A DNA stretch of 64,000 nucleotides. Origin: Gemmatimonadaceae bacterium. GTDB taxonomy: Bacteria > Gemmatimonadota > Gemmatimonadetes > Gemmatimonadales > Gemmatimonadaceae. Below, one piece after another: positions 7,417 through 17,140 of this stretch. The notes under the pieces were generated by a model that saw nothing but the letters and a program-made list of their open reading frames with translations, had not been told where the DNA came from and searched no databases. The stretch spans positions 238,459 through 302,458 of the forward strand of contig DATNEW010000015.1 in NCBI GenBank assembly GCA_035606695.1, given 5' to 3'. A program made the translations under genes and the position numbers. Each line of letters opens with the position of its first letter. The first letter of the stretch is position 1.

Positions 7417-10053
7417 TTGGCCCTCGACGTTCACGTCGTTTCTCATACGCACTGGGACCGCGAGTGGTACCATCCGCTCGAGCGATTCCGCCAACGACTC
7501 GTCGCGCTCGTCGACGAGCTGCTCGACGATCCGCCCGGCTCGCATGAGAGTTTCCTGCTCGACGGCCAGGCGATCGTGCTCGAGGACTATCTCGCGGTGC
7601 GGCCAGATCGTGAAGAGCAGCTCGCGCACTTGCTGCGCACGGATCGGCTCGAAGCGGGTCCGTGGCTGGTCCTTGCCGACGAACTGATTCCGAGCGGCGA
7701 AGCGCTCGTGCGCAACTTGCTCGCCGGGCGACGGGCGCTGCGACGCTTTGCCGCCGAATCGCCGCCGGTCTTGTATTGCCCTGATTCGTTCGGTCATCCC
7801 GCCGCGCTGCCCGCGATCGCCGCCGGCTTTGGGCTGCCTCTCATCGTGTTGTGGCGCGGCTACGGTGGCGTGCGATGGCCCGCGGGCGACACCGTTCGCT
7901 GGGCATCGCCGAGCGGAGACGAGGTGCTCGTCTACCACTTGCCGCGCGATGGATACGAATTCGGCTCGCATTTGCCGACGACGGAGCAGGGCGCATCGGA
8001 GCGCTGGCAACACATGCGCGGCGAGCTCGTCAGCCGCGCGACGACCGGTGTCATGCTCGTGACGAACGGCGCGGATCATCACGCGCGCCAGGTTGGGCTG
8101 AGCGACGCGCTCGCGGCGCTCGAGCGCGCGGGCGAAGCCGACGGCGTGCATCGCAGCGCGCTGCGCTCGTTTGCCGAGCGTCTCGTGGAGCGCAGCGCGA
8201 ATCAGCGGCTGCCGATCGTGCGCGGCGAGCTTCGCGATTCCTACGGCTACACCTGGACGCTGCAGGGTACTTTCGCGACGCGCGCTCACGAGAAGCGAAT
8301 GAACGCGCGCGCCGAGCGGGTGCTGTTGCGCGAAGCGGAACCATGGGCGGCGCTGGCGGCGGTCCATGGCACGTCGCGGCGACCACTGTTGAACGTCGCA
8401 TGGCACACCCTCCTCGAGGCACATCCGCACGACACGCTGTGCGGCTGCTCGATCGACGACGTGGCGAGCGCGATGGAGCTCCGCGTGCGATCGGCAACGA
8501 ATCAGGCGGCCGGCGTGCGCGACGACGCGATCGCCGAATTGGTCGGCCACGACCCTGTCGCCGCGCGGACGTCGCGCGACGCGTGGATGCCAATTGTCGT
8601 CGTGCGCAACGCGGCGCCATACGCGCGCGGCGGTGTTGCCGTCGTCGACGTCGACGAGTTCATCGCCGATGTCGCGGTGGGTCCGGGATCCGCGCCGGCG
8701 GCGCCCGAAGGCGGCGCTGTGACGGCGCGACGCAAGCCCGCGATTCCCGCGCTCGGTGCAGTGCAAGTGTTGTCGCGCGGCGTTCGTCATTCACTCACCG
8801 AATCGCCTCGCCATTATCCGGACAATGATCTCGTGGAACGCACGCAGGTTGCGGTGTGGGTTCCGGAGGCGCCGGCGTACGGAATTTCAAGCTACGCAAT
8901 CGGTGGCGGCGAAGCACGACGTGGACGACCGGCGGCGCCGGTGCGCACCGACGCGCGATCGATGGAGAACTCGTTTCTGCGCGTCGACGTCTCCGAGTCC
9001 GGCATTGTATCTCTCGCGCACGGCGCACTGGAGCGCGCGATTCCATCGCTCGTGGAGCTCATCGACGAAGCGGATGTCGGCGATCTCTATACGCCGGCGC
9101 CACGCGCGCGCGCGCATCGCGTCGAGTTTCGTGGGGTTCGCCGGGTGCATCGCGGTCCATTGCGGGGCGAGCTCGCGTTGCGATACGCGGTGCTCGACGG
9201 AGAAGAGGGCCGCCGCGTGGATGCCGAACTGACGATCCATCTCATTCTCGACGCCGATGCGCCGTTCGTGCGGCTTCGCGTTCGCGGCGAGAATCGTCGC
9301 GAGAATCACCGGCTGCGATTGCGGGTGAACGGAGACGTTCCGGCCGACGTCGTCTGGGCGGACGCCGCGTTCGGTCCGGTGCGTCGCGAGCCGCTCGTCG
9401 TCGGCGAGTCGGACAGTGCGATGGAACGCCCGCCGCGCACGGCGCCGTTGCATCGCTACGTGTCGTTGTTCAACGAGGCGGCCGGGTTCACGCTGTTCAG
9501 CGACGGCCTGGCCGAATACGAGGCGACGCCGGACGGAGCGATCGCGGTCACCCTCGTGCGCGCCGTCGGTGAGCTCTCGCGCAACGATCTGCCCGAGCGG
9601 CCAGGCCACGCCGGTTGGCCGGTGCCGACACCTGGCGCTCAGTGCATCGGTCCGTTCGAAGCCGAGCTCGGGGTCATGCTGCACGGATCGCGACTCGCGA
9701 CGACGATCGACGCGATCGAGCGCGCCGCCAACGAGGTGCTCTTGCCGCTCGTCGGCACCACTCTCCGGTCGGCGCTCGCTGTTCCGGAGCCGGTCCGCGG
9801 TGTCGAGCTCGTCGGTCCGGGACTGGCATGCTCGACGGTCAAGGAAAGCGAGGACGGCGGCTGGCTCGTGCTGCGCTGCGTGAATCTGCGAGACGACGAA
9901 GTCGCCGGAGCCTGGCGTCTACCGTTCGCGGCGAGCGAAGCGCGGCGGGCGCGGCTGGACGAAACAATAATGAGTGAATTGGTATTAGAAAATACTGATT
10001 CACTGGCGTTCGTGGCGGGTCCGCGTGAGATCGTGACCATCGCGGTGCGGTGA
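7417..10053 (+). CDS. Alpha-mannosidase, glycoside hydrolase family 38
   Basis: This 878-aa protein is a GH38 retaining alpha-mannosidase. The N-terminal catalytic barrel opens with VVSHTHWDREWY (zinc-binding His/Asp pair) and has PDSFGHPAALP with the predicted nucleophile D123. TNGADHH and HDTLCGCSIDDV supply further zinc and active-site residues. The C-terminal half is beta-rich, as in the family. No signal peptide is visible, so it probably acts on imported oligosaccharides. The start is uncertain. TTG 7417 gives a protein opening close to the conserved motif, while an earlier TTG at 7348 overlaps the terminator. No ribosome-binding site is seen. The last codons run into a palindromic repeat region. 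Confidence 0.88.
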   Translation: MALDVHVVSHTHWDREWYHPLERFRQRLVALVDELLDDPPGSHESFLLDGQAIVLEDYLAVRPDREEQLAHLLRTDRLEAGPWLVLADELIPSGEALVRNLLAGRRALRRFAAESPPVLYCPDSFGHPAALPAIAAGFGLPLIVLWRGYGGVRWPAGDTVRWASPSGDEVLVYHLPRDGYEFGSHLPTTEQGASERWQHMRGELVSRATTGVMLVTNGADHHARQVGLSDALAALERAGEADGVHRSALRSFAERLVERSANQRLPIVRGELRDSYGYTWTLQGTFATRAHEKRMNARAERVLLREAEPWAALAAVHGTSRRPLLNVAWHTLLEAHPHDTLCGCSIDDVASAMELRVRSATNQAAGVRDDAIAELVGHDPVAARTSRDAWMPIVVVRNAAPYARGGVAVVDVDEFIADVAVGPGSAPAAPEGGAVTARRKPAIPALGAVQVLSRGVRHSLTESPRHYPDNDLVERTQVAVWVPEAPAYGISSYAIGGGEARRGRPAAPVRTDARSMENSFLRVDVSESGIVSLAHGALERAIPSLVELIDEADVGDLYTPAPRARAHRVEFRGVRRVHRGPLRGELALRYAVLDGEEGRRVDAELTIHLILDADAPFVRLRVRGENRRENHRLRLRVNGDVPADVVWADAAFGPVRREPLVVGESDSAMERPPRTAPLHRYVSLFNEAAGFTLFSDGLAEYEATPDGAIAVTLVRAVGELSRNDLPERPGHAGWPVPTPGAQCIGPFEAELGVMLHGSRLATTIDAIERAANEVLLPLVGTTLRSALAVPEPVRGVELVGPGLACSTVKESEDGGWLVLRCVNLRDDEVAGAWRLPFAASEARRARLDETIMSELVLENTDSLAFVAGPREIVTIAVR

Positions 10054-10061
10054 CTCTCGTT

Positions 10062-10182
10062 GTCATCCCGAGCGAGGCGCGTAGCGCCGGAGTCGAGCGA
10101 CCCCCGTCCCGACGGAGGAGTCAAACACAGCGCATCCCTGAGCAAGCGATCCTTCGCTGCGCTGCGCTTCGCTCAGGATGAC
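10062..10182. repeat. Dispersed inverted-repeat element (copy 1)
   Basis: The element starts GTCATCCCGAGCGAGGCG and ends CGCTTCGCTCAGGATGAC, so its ends are imperfect inverted repeats. It lies between the convergent mannosidase and permease genes. It belongs to the family seen at 26219, 28416, 46788 and 49808. This is the most diverged copy in its centre. Confidence 0.8.
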
Positions 10183-10191
10183 AACGCTTCG

Positions 10192-11049
10192 CTACACCCG
10201 GTCGCGCAGCGTCGCCGCCGTATCCCCCGCCAACCGATCGCGCAGGTCATCGCCAATGAGCGTACACGCGAGCACCGTCGCCACGAGCGCGAGCCCCGGC
10301 GCGATCGCGACCCACGGCGCCGCGACAATGAGATCGCGCCCACCCGCGATCATATTCCCCCAACTCGGCTGCGGCGGCTGAATCCCGAGCCCGAGAAACG
10401 ACAAGCCGCTCTCGAGAAGAATCGCGTTGCCGACGCCCAGCGTTGTCGCGACAATCGCGGGTCCAAGCGAATTCGGCAGCGCGTGCCGCAGGAGCACGCG
10501 CATGCTCGGCGCGCCGAGCGCGGTCGCCGATTCCACGAACGGCCGCTGCACGACGCCAAGCAACTCGGCGCGAATCATTCGCGCGACACCCATCCATCCC
10601 GTCGCCACGAGCACGACAACCACGGTGCCGAGTCCCGGCTGCCATAACGCCGCGCAAACGAGCAACAGCACGAGCCGCGGCAGTGCAAGCAGGGCATCAG
10701 CGAGCGCCATGAGCGCCCAATCGACCGCGCCCCCCGTCCATGCGGCCAGTGCGCCGACGGCGGTGCCGAGCGCGCCGGCGAGGAGCGAGCCGATGACGCC
10801 GACGGCCAGAGAGATTCGCCCGGCGAGCATCATGCGCACGAAGAGATCGCGGCCGAAGCGATCCGTGCCGAGGAGATGAAACGCGCCATGCGCATCGCGC
10901 GACAGCGGCGGAACGAGTTTGAGCGCCAGCACGTCGCCGATCGCGAGTGGATCCTGATGCGACGCCAGCGGCACGAGCACGACGAACAGCGCGAGGGCAA
11001 CGAGCAACCCGCTCGCCCATCCGCCAGGCAATCGCCCTCGCCCGCTCAT
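10192..11049 (-). CDS. ABC transporter permease, DppC-like
   Basis: This 285-aa inner-membrane permease belongs to the peptide/nickel (Dpp/Opp) ABC family. It shows an N-terminal membrane segment, the GTDRFGRDLFVRMM signature typical of DppC/OppC, about six helices, and the EAA-loop region (ESATALGAPSMRVLLRHALP) that contacts an ABC ATPase. LLESGLSFLGLGIQPPQPSWG is the family-typical C-terminal signature, of which only part is quoted here (residues GLSFLGLGIQPP). The ATG at 11049 overlaps the stop of the upstream permease by 4 nt. No ATPase gene accompanies it. Confidence 0.9.
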   Translation of the reverse strand: MSGRGRLPGGWASGLLVALALFVVLVPLASHQDPLAIGDVLALKLVPPLSRDAHGAFHLLGTDRFGRDLFVRMMLAGRISLAVGVIGSLLAGALGTAVGALAAWTGGAVDWALMALADALLALPRLVLLLVCAALWQPGLGTVVVVLVATGWMGVARMIRAELLGVVQRPFVESATALGAPSMRVLLRHALPNSLGPAIVATTLGVGNAILLESGLSFLGLGIQPPQPSWGNMIAGGRDLIVAAPWVAIAPGLALVATVLACTLIGDDLRDRLAGDTAATLRDRV

Positions 11050-12032
11050 GCGCGCCGCCGTGGATCGACGAGCGGCAGCGCGAGATCGCCCGCGAGATTC
11101 GCCGCGAGCACCAGCACCGCATAGATCGCCGCGGCGCCCATGACCAGCGGGTAGTCGCGCGCGACAATCGCGTTCACCATCAGCCGACCCATGCCCGGCC
11201 ACGCGAAGACCGACTCGACGAAGATCGATCCCGCGACCAACCCCGGCAGCGACAGCGCGAAAAGGACGACGAGCGCGGGCAACACCGTCGCCAGGACGTG
11301 GCGAAAGTAGACGCGGCGCGGCGTCGCACCTTTCGCACGCGCGGTCCGCACGAAATCCTGCGATAGCACGTCGCTCACACTCGACCGGGCATAGCGTGCG
11401 ATACCGGCCGCGCCGACCGAGGTGAGAATGAACACCGGCAGCAAGGCATGTCGCACGAGATCGACAAACGACGCGACGCCGTGCAACTCGACGCCCGGGG
11501 CGTGAATTCCGAACGCCGGCAATCGCAGGCGCGGCGGCAGACCCCATTCAGCGGCGCCGTACGTGAACACCGCGACGAGCGCCAGCGCGAGCCAGAAGCT
11601 CGGTGCCGCGTAAACCACCGTCGTCGCGAACGTCAGCGCGCGATCCAGCGGACGCCCGCGACGCACCGCCTGCACGACGCCAATCGGTACACCGATCAGA
11701 AACGTCAAGATCAGCGAGATGGAGCCAAGGCCGATCGAGACCGGCAGCGCGTCGGCGATGGCCGACGACACCGGCTCGTGCAGCGAGAAACTCTCGCCGA
11801 GGTTGCCGCGCAGCAGGTTCGCGAGCCAGTGTGCATATTGCACGGCAAGCGAGCGATCGAGTCCCATCTCCGCGCGCAGCCGCAGCGCATCGGCGGCGGA
11901 CGCGGAAGGCGGAATGAGAAACGTCGCAGGATCACCCGGTGCCGCCCGAACCAACGCGAACGTGATCGTCAGGACCAGCCAGAGCAGCACGAGCGCGCCG
12001 ATGAGGCGACGCAGCAGGGCGGGAGGATGCAC
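11046..12032 (-). CDS. ABC transporter permease, DppB-like
   Basis: This is a permease of about 328 aa of the DppB/OppB family. It has a first helix (LIGALVLLWLVLTITFALV) and the typical RAAPGDPATFL motif. GLDRSLAVQYAHWLANLLRG precedes the periplasmic loop, then the EAA loop DFVRTARAKGATPRRVYFRH. It ends SIFVESVFAWPGMGRLMVNA, as in DppB. The start is ambiguous: GTG 12032 or TTG 12047. Either way its 5' end overlaps or abuts the divergent substrate-binding gene beginning at 12027. It forms an operon with the DppC-like gene (4-nt overlap). Confidence 0.88.
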   Translation of the reverse strand: MHPPALLRRLIGALVLLWLVLTITFALVRAAPGDPATFLIPPSASAADALRLRAEMGLDRSLAVQYAHWLANLLRGNLGESFSLHEPVSSAIADALPVSIGLGSISLILTFLIGVPIGVVQAVRRGRPLDRALTFATTVVYAAPSFWLALALVAVFTYGAAEWGLPPRLRLPAFGIHAPGVELHGVASFVDLVRHALLPVFILTSVGAAGIARYARSSVSDVLSQDFVRTARAKGATPRRVYFRHVLATVLPALVVLFALSLPGLVAGSIFVESVFAWPGMGRLMVNAIVARDYPLVMGAAAIYAVLVLAANLAGDLALPLVDPRRRA

Positions 12033-13640
12033 ACGTTGAACCTGCAACGCTGGTTCGGCGTGTCAACCGTGCTCGCCGTTCTCGCGCTGGTCGTGGTGCC
12101 CGTGGCGTGTTTCGCGCCGCAGCGGCCTCGCGACGTCGCGGTGTATGCGTCGGGCACCGATCTCGAGTCGGGGAATCCGCTCGTGACCGTGCATTCGCTG
12201 TCGCGGCAAATTCAGCGCTACGCACTCTTCGTCACGCTGGCGCGCTACGACACGCGGTTGGCGCCGGCGCCCTACGCCGCGCGTGCGTGGGAGTGGTCGG
12301 CCGATCGCCGCGCGCTGACGTTTCATCTCGTGCAAGGCCTTTTGTGGCATGACGGCCGGTTGACGACGGCGCGCGACGTTGCGTTCACGATCGATGCGGC
12401 GCGCGATCCCGCGACGGGCTATTGGCGCGCCGCCGATCTCGCTGCAGTCGACAGCGCGATCGCGCACGACGATTCGACGGTCACGCTCGTTTTTCACGTG
12501 CACCAGCCCGAGTTTCCACTCGTGCTCTGCGAGCTCCCGATCCTTCCGCAACACCTCCTCGGCGCCGTGGCGCGCGGCGACATGCGCCGGGCATCATTCA
12601 ACTTGAATCCGGTGGGCAACGGACCATTCAAGTTTGTGGATCGGCGCGCAGGCGCGCATTGGACCTTCCGTCGCAACGACGCATTTCCCGCATCGCTCGG
12701 CGGGCCGCCGCGCCTCGCTGGGTTGGTCGTCAGCGTCGTCGACGAGCCAACGACGAAATTCGCCGGGCTGGCGAGCGGCGATCTCGACGTCGCGGGTATC
12801 GCGCCGACGATGGCGGCCCTCGCGCGCCGCGATCCGTCGATGCGCGTCGTCGATTATCCGATCCTGTTCACCACCGGGCTGGCCTTCAATGTGACGAAGC
12901 CGCCGTTCGATGATGCGCGCGTGCGGCGCGCGATTTCGCTGTCGATCGATCGGCGGCGCATTGTCGACGCGGCGCTCGCGGGATACGGCACGCCGGCGTC
13001 CGGTCCCGTTCCTCCGGAGAGTCCGCTCGCGCTCGCCGGTTCGAGCGCATCCGACACCGCGGTCGCCGATTCCTTGTTTGACGCCGCCGGCTGGCGTCGC
13101 GCGAACGGCGTGCGAGTCAGGAACGGCAAACCATTCGAGCTCGAACTGCTCACCGTCGGCAGCGGCGACAACGCGCTCGAGCAACTCGTGCAGGCGGATC
13201 TTGCGTTGCGCGGTGTGCACGCGCACATCCGACAAGTGGAGCTTGGCACGTTCCTCACGGCGGCGCGTGCGAGTCACAAGACATTCGACGTGCTCGTATC
13301 CGGCGTGCCCGGTGACGTCTCACTTTCGTTTCTCGCGTCGATGTTCGAGTCACGGCAGCAAGGCAGCGCGCTCGACTATACCGGCTTTCACACGGCGGTG
13401 CTGGATACGTTGTTCGCGCGTACGCGCTCCGCGCCGAACGAGTCGCTGCGCGTTGCCGCCTGGCGCGACGTACAGCGCTATCTCGCTGCCGAGCAGCCCG
13501 TCTCGTGGATCTATCATTCGCGCGGACTGCAGGGTCTGTCCGCGCGGCTTCGCAACGTGCGCATGGATCTGCGCGGCGAACTGGCGTCGCTTGCGGAGTG
13601 GGAGATCGGCGCGCCGCGCGGCGTCGCGGCGGCGCGATGA
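12027..13640 (+). CDS. ABC transporter substrate-binding lipoprotein, family 5 (DppA/OppA-like)
   Basis: This 537-aa extracytoplasmic solute-binding protein belongs to the SBP_bac_5 family. The N-terminus is a lipoprotein signal with lipobox PVAC (VLALVVVPVAC). The family signature region is GLLWHDGRLTTARDVAFTID, followed by NPVGNGPFKF and DDARVRRAISLSIDRRRIVD, all expected in order. It should capture oligopeptides or oligosaccharides for the divergent DppB/DppC pair. ATG 12027 is preceded by AGGGCGGGAGG. TTG 12036 would give better spacing. The stop overlaps the next gene's ATG (ATGA), so the lyase is translationally coupled to it. Confidence 0.9.
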   Translation: MHTLNLQRWFGVSTVLAVLALVVVPVACFAPQRPRDVAVYASGTDLESGNPLVTVHSLSRQIQRYALFVTLARYDTRLAPAPYAARAWEWSADRRALTFHLVQGLLWHDGRLTTARDVAFTIDAARDPATGYWRAADLAAVDSAIAHDDSTVTLVFHVHQPEFPLVLCELPILPQHLLGAVARGDMRRASFNLNPVGNGPFKFVDRRAGAHWTFRRNDAFPASLGGPPRLAGLVVSVVDEPTTKFAGLASGDLDVAGIAPTMAALARRDPSMRVVDYPILFTTGLAFNVTKPPFDDARVRRAISLSIDRRRIVDAALAGYGTPASGPVPPESPLALAGSSASDTAVADSLFDAAGWRRANGVRVRNGKPFELELLTVGSGDNALEQLVQADLALRGVHAHIRQVELGTFLTAARASHKTFDVLVSGVPGDVSLSFLASMFESRQQGSALDYTGFHTAVLDTLFARTRSAPNESLRVAAWRDVQRYLAAEQPVSWIYHSRGLQGLSARLRNVRMDLRGELASLAEWEIGAPRGVAAAR

Positions 13641-16360
13641 CGTTGCTGCTCGACGAACCGGCGCTCGACGCTCGGCGCAGCGTCACGATCGGTGATGGCC
13701 CGCTTGCGCCGCTGGCGTTTTCGCTCGCGAGCGATCTCGAGCCGCTGCTCTCACGCGATCTGTATTTTCCGCGCGAGAAGGCACTCCTTTCGCGCGAGGG
13801 CGGACGGTGTGCGCGCGACGGCACGATGCTCGAGTTCGACCCTTACCAGCCGCATCAGCACCGCTGCCCCACGTGCGGCGAGGTCTATCGCGGCGAGCTG
13901 CACGATCGGTTCTGGATCTATTGGTATCAGCTCTGGATGGCCGAGCGGAGCGTGCATGCCGCGTTGCTGTCTCGACTCGGTGGCGACGCTCGCTTCGAGA
14001 CGCTCGCATCATCCATTCTCGACGGATATGTCGAGCGATACCTGTCGTATCCGAATGCCGACAACGTCCTCGGACCGACGCGCCTGTTCTTCAGCACATA
14101 TCTCGAGTCGATCTGGCTATTACAGATCTGTATCGCGGCCGATCTGATGGAAGCTCGCAATCCGTCGCTCGCCGCGCGAGTTCGCGATCGCATCGTCGAG
14201 CCGAGTCGCACGATCATCGCCGAGTTCGACGAAGGTGCGTCGAATCGTCAGGTGTGGAATGATGCCGCGTTGCTCGCGGCGGGACGCCTGTTGGGCGACG
14301 ACGACGCGGCCGAACAAGCCGTGTACGGGCGCTCCGGCATCGCGAGCCATTTGTCGAATGGGTTGCTGGTCGACGGAACGTGGTACGAGGGTGAGAACTA
14401 TCATCTCTTCGCGCATCGCGGGCTGTGGTACGGCGTCACCATGGCGACGCAGGCGGGGCTCGAATTGCTCGCGCCGCTCAGCGACCGATTCCAACTTGGA
14501 TTTGCGACACCGTTCGCGACCGCGCTGCCGGACTTCACGCTGCCGTCGCGGCGTGATTCGCAGTACGCGATCTCGCTGCGCCAATGGCGCATCGCCGAGC
14601 ATTGTGAGCTCGGCGTCGCGCGGCGAGCGGATGAGCCGCTGCTCGCGGCGCTGCGCGAGATGTATGCGGCGACCGGCGACGACACGCCGGCGAGAAATGC
14701 ACGCGCGCGGTCCTCGGCGGACGTCGAGCGAAATGCGCCGGCGTCGCCGCTCAGCCGCCGCGACTTGAGCTGGCGCGCGCTGATGTTCGCGCTTCCGCAG
14801 CTGCCGGTGCTGTCGTCCTCGGTCGCGACGTCGGCGTTGCTCGATGCGCAAGGCATCGCCGTGTTCCGGCGCGACAGCGCGCGTGTCTACGCGGCGCTCG
14901 ACTACGGCCATCCCGGAGGCGGGCACGGGCATCCGGACCGCCTGAATCTCATGCTCGCAAAGAACGACGTGCGCTGGCTCGACGATTTTGGTACCGGCTC
15001 GTACGTCGATCCGACGCTGCATTGGTATCGCAGCTCGCTCGCGCACAACGCGCCGCTCGTCGACGGACAGTCGCAGCGTCGAGTCGCCGGAAATCTGCTG
15101 GCCTATTCGGAACGCGATGGCGTTGGCTGGATCGTCGCCGCGGTCGACGAGATCGCGCCGGGCACGAGCGTTTCGCGCACGCTCGTGGTTCTGCCGGACT
15201 ATTGCCTCGACATTGTCGACTGGGCGGCCACTCGCACGGTGGCCGTTGATCTGCCAATGCATCTCGATGCTGAAATTGTGAATCCGGACGTCGAACTCGC
15301 CAGCGGCTCACTGAAGGGCGCCGACGGCGTGGAGGACGGATTCGACTTCGTTCGCGAGACCGCGGTGCAGCGCATCCGCGCGTTCACCGCGGTGCAAGCG
15401 CGCGCCACAACCGCGACGAATCAAGAAGAATTGATGGAAGTGTTCGCCCAGTCCGACGGCGATTGCGAGTGGTGGCGCGCGACGGCACCCGGAGCGCCCG
15501 GGAAAGGCGATCATCGCTTTCGGGTCTTGCGTGTCCAAGGCACCGCCGGGAGGCATCGCCTCGTATGGTCGTGGAACCGCGCAGTCGTCGACGTGGCCTT
15601 CGACGCCCAGACGATCGTCGTAAAGCTCCGCGACGGCGCCGAACATCGTCACTCGATCGGCGACGACGGCTGGCGCATCGAGATGGAGCACGCATCGCGC
15701 AGCCGCGTGATCGAGCTGGGTGGCGTCGTCGAGCAGGATCAGGACGAGTTCTCCACCGAGCAGATCGTTGCAGAGGGACTGACGGCGCTCATGATGCAGC
15801 GCGGCGCGGTGACGCACATCGAGCTTGGCGAAGCGCACTACCGTCGCTCGGAGCAAAGTTGGCGCGACGCGGGCGAACCGCGCGCGTCCGTGTTATTCGC
15901 GTGGAACGACGACGCGTTGCACGTCGTCGTCGATGTCCCGCGCAGCGATCGGACCTTCGTGCCCGCGAACGTGGTCAACATGTACGACAACGAACCGGCG
16001 CAGATCAACGGCGACAGCGTCGAGCTGTTCGTCCGCGACGTGGACGGTGCGCGGGGGTGGCTGTTCGTTCCCATCATCGGCGGAAACGACGTACAACAGC
16101 GCGCGATCGACGGGTGGAAGTCGTCCCCTTCGCCGCGCGCGACGTGGCGCGAGACGGCCCAGGGATACGAGCTCGACATCGTGCTCGACGCTCGCGCCGA
16201 GAATCTGGCGATGGACGTCGTCGTGAACGAGATGCCGCGCGGCCGCACCCGCCGGCGCGGGCAGCTCGCGTTGAGCGGCGGTGCGAATGAATGGGTGTAT
16301 CTCCGCGGCGATCGCCACGAATCATGGCGTCTGATTCCGCTACGTTTGTCGGATGCCTGA
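13637..16360 (+). CDS. Heparinase II/III-family polysaccharide lyase with C-terminal carbohydrate-binding domain
   Basis: This 907-aa protein has an N-terminal alpha/alpha toroid (about residues 60-400) and a heparinase II/III-like beta-domain starting at YGHPGGGHGHPDRLNLML, the hallmark His-rich strand of PL12/PL15/PL17/PL21-type lyases. The last 190 residues (around SVLFAWNDDALHVVVDV to the end) resemble a family-9-type carbohydrate-binding domain. A CPTC motif near residue 80 (HRCPTCGEVYRGE) may bind zinc. No signal peptide is evident. Overlap with the binding-protein gene implies that glycan uptake and cleavage are linked. The substrate (uronate-containing glycan or glycosaminoglycan) is not determinable here. 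Confidence 0.82.
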   Translation: MTLLLDEPALDARRSVTIGDGPLAPLAFSLASDLEPLLSRDLYFPREKALLSREGGRCARDGTMLEFDPYQPHQHRCPTCGEVYRGELHDRFWIYWYQLWMAERSVHAALLSRLGGDARFETLASSILDGYVERYLSYPNADNVLGPTRLFFSTYLESIWLLQICIAADLMEARNPSLAARVRDRIVEPSRTIIAEFDEGASNRQVWNDAALLAAGRLLGDDDAAEQAVYGRSGIASHLSNGLLVDGTWYEGENYHLFAHRGLWYGVTMATQAGLELLAPLSDRFQLGFATPFATALPDFTLPSRRDSQYAISLRQWRIAEHCELGVARRADEPLLAALREMYAATGDDTPARNARARSSADVERNAPASPLSRRDLSWRALMFALPQLPVLSSSVATSALLDAQGIAVFRRDSARVYAALDYGHPGGGHGHPDRLNLMLAKNDVRWLDDFGTGSYVDPTLHWYRSSLAHNAPLVDGQSQRRVAGNLLAYSERDGVGWIVAAVDEIAPGTSVSRTLVVLPDYCLDIVDWAATRTVAVDLPMHLDAEIVNPDVELASGSLKGADGVEDGFDFVRETAVQRIRAFTAVQARATTATNQEELMEVFAQSDGDCEWWRATAPGAPGKGDHRFRVLRVQGTAGRHRLVWSWNRAVVDVAFDAQTIVVKLRDGAEHRHSIGDDGWRIEMEHASRSRVIELGGVVEQDQDEFSTEQIVAEGLTALMMQRGAVTHIELGEAHYRRSEQSWRDAGEPRASVLFAWNDDALHVVVDVPRSDRTFVPANVVNMYDNEPAQINGDSVELFVRDVDGARGWLFVPIIGGNDVQQRAIDGWKSSPSPRATWRETAQGYELDIVLDARAENLAMDVVVNEMPRGRTRRRGQLALSGGANEWVYLRGDRHESWRLIPLRLSDA

Positions 16361-17102
16361 CTCGCTGCTCTCGTCGGTCGTCGTCGTGTTGTACGAGCCA
16401 CAGGATCCGGTCAACATCGCCGCCGTCATCCGGGCGATGAAGAACATGGGCGTGGCGCGACTGCGTCTCGTGCACCCGGTCGAGTACGACGTCGTGCGAC
16501 TCGAAGGCGTCGCGCATCGCACGATGGACATCATCGAGCGCATCGAGCACTTCGATTCATTCGATGCCGCCGTCGCCGACTGCATCAGCACCGTTGGATT
16601 CACGGCGCGCCGCCGCGCGGCGAAGCTGCGTGTTCTCGATCCCAAGGCTGCCGCGGCGGAGCTGCTCGAGTCCGCGCGCGACGGCACGGTCGCGCTGGTG
16701 TTCGGCCGTGAAGACGATGGACTGCCGAACGAGATCCTCGATCGTGTGCACGCCGCGGTCACGATCCCGACGACGGACCATGCCTCGTTGAATCTCGCGC
16801 AGGCGGTGCTCATCGGCGTCTACGAGCTGCATCTCGCTGCCGCGGATGCCACGCGCGAGATTGCCCCGCCGCGCAAGGACGCGCCGCCACCGACGAACGA
16901 GCAGTTCGAGCAATTCTTCGCTGACGCCGAACGATCGCTCGGATCCATCGAGTTCTTCAAGACGCGCTATCCGGAGCACATCATGCGCACGTTGCGTTCG
17001 CTGACGCATCGGGCCGCGCCGAATTCGCGCGAGCTGTCGTTGATGCGGGCGATGGCGATCGAGGTGGTGAATTATTTGAAGCGGAAGGGAGTGACGCAGT
17101 AA
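16353..17102 (+). CDS. SPOUT RNA 2'-O-methyltransferase, TrmJ/TrmH type
   Basis: This 249-aa SAM-dependent RNA methyltransferase of the SpoU family shows motif 1 as PQDPVNIAAVIRAMKNMGV, motif 2 as VALVFGREDDGLPNEIL and motif 3 as ASLNLAQAVLIGVYEL, which build the trefoil-knot cofactor site. The DPxNIGA-like first motif and the C-terminal helical extension (residues 175-249) resemble TrmJ, which modifies tRNA position 32. An rRNA target cannot be excluded. The ATG overlaps the lyase gene by 8 nt, although the functions appear unrelated. Confidence 0.88.
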   Translation: MPDSLLSSVVVVLYEPQDPVNIAAVIRAMKNMGVARLRLVHPVEYDVVRLEGVAHRTMDIIERIEHFDSFDAAVADCISTVGFTARRRAAKLRVLDPKAAAAELLESARDGTVALVFGREDDGLPNEILDRVHAAVTIPTTDHASLNLAQAVLIGVYELHLAAADATREIAPPRKDAPPPTNEQFEQFFADAERSLGSIEFFKTRYPEHIMRTLRSLTHRAAPNSRELSLMRAMAIEVVNYLKRKGVTQ

Positions 17103-17129
17103 CCGCGTGACAGTGACGCCCGGCCACAA

Positions 17130-17135
17130 TATCTT
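17130..17135 (+). promoter_or_regulatory. Putative -10 element of the aminotransferase operon (TATCTT)
   Basis: TATCTT is followed by CCGCC and then the ATG at 17141, only 5 nt away, and there is no Shine-Dalgarno sequence. A leaderless transcript is likely if this is the promoter. The motif is the same as that before speA. Confidence 0.4.
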
Positions 17136-17140
17136 CCGCC

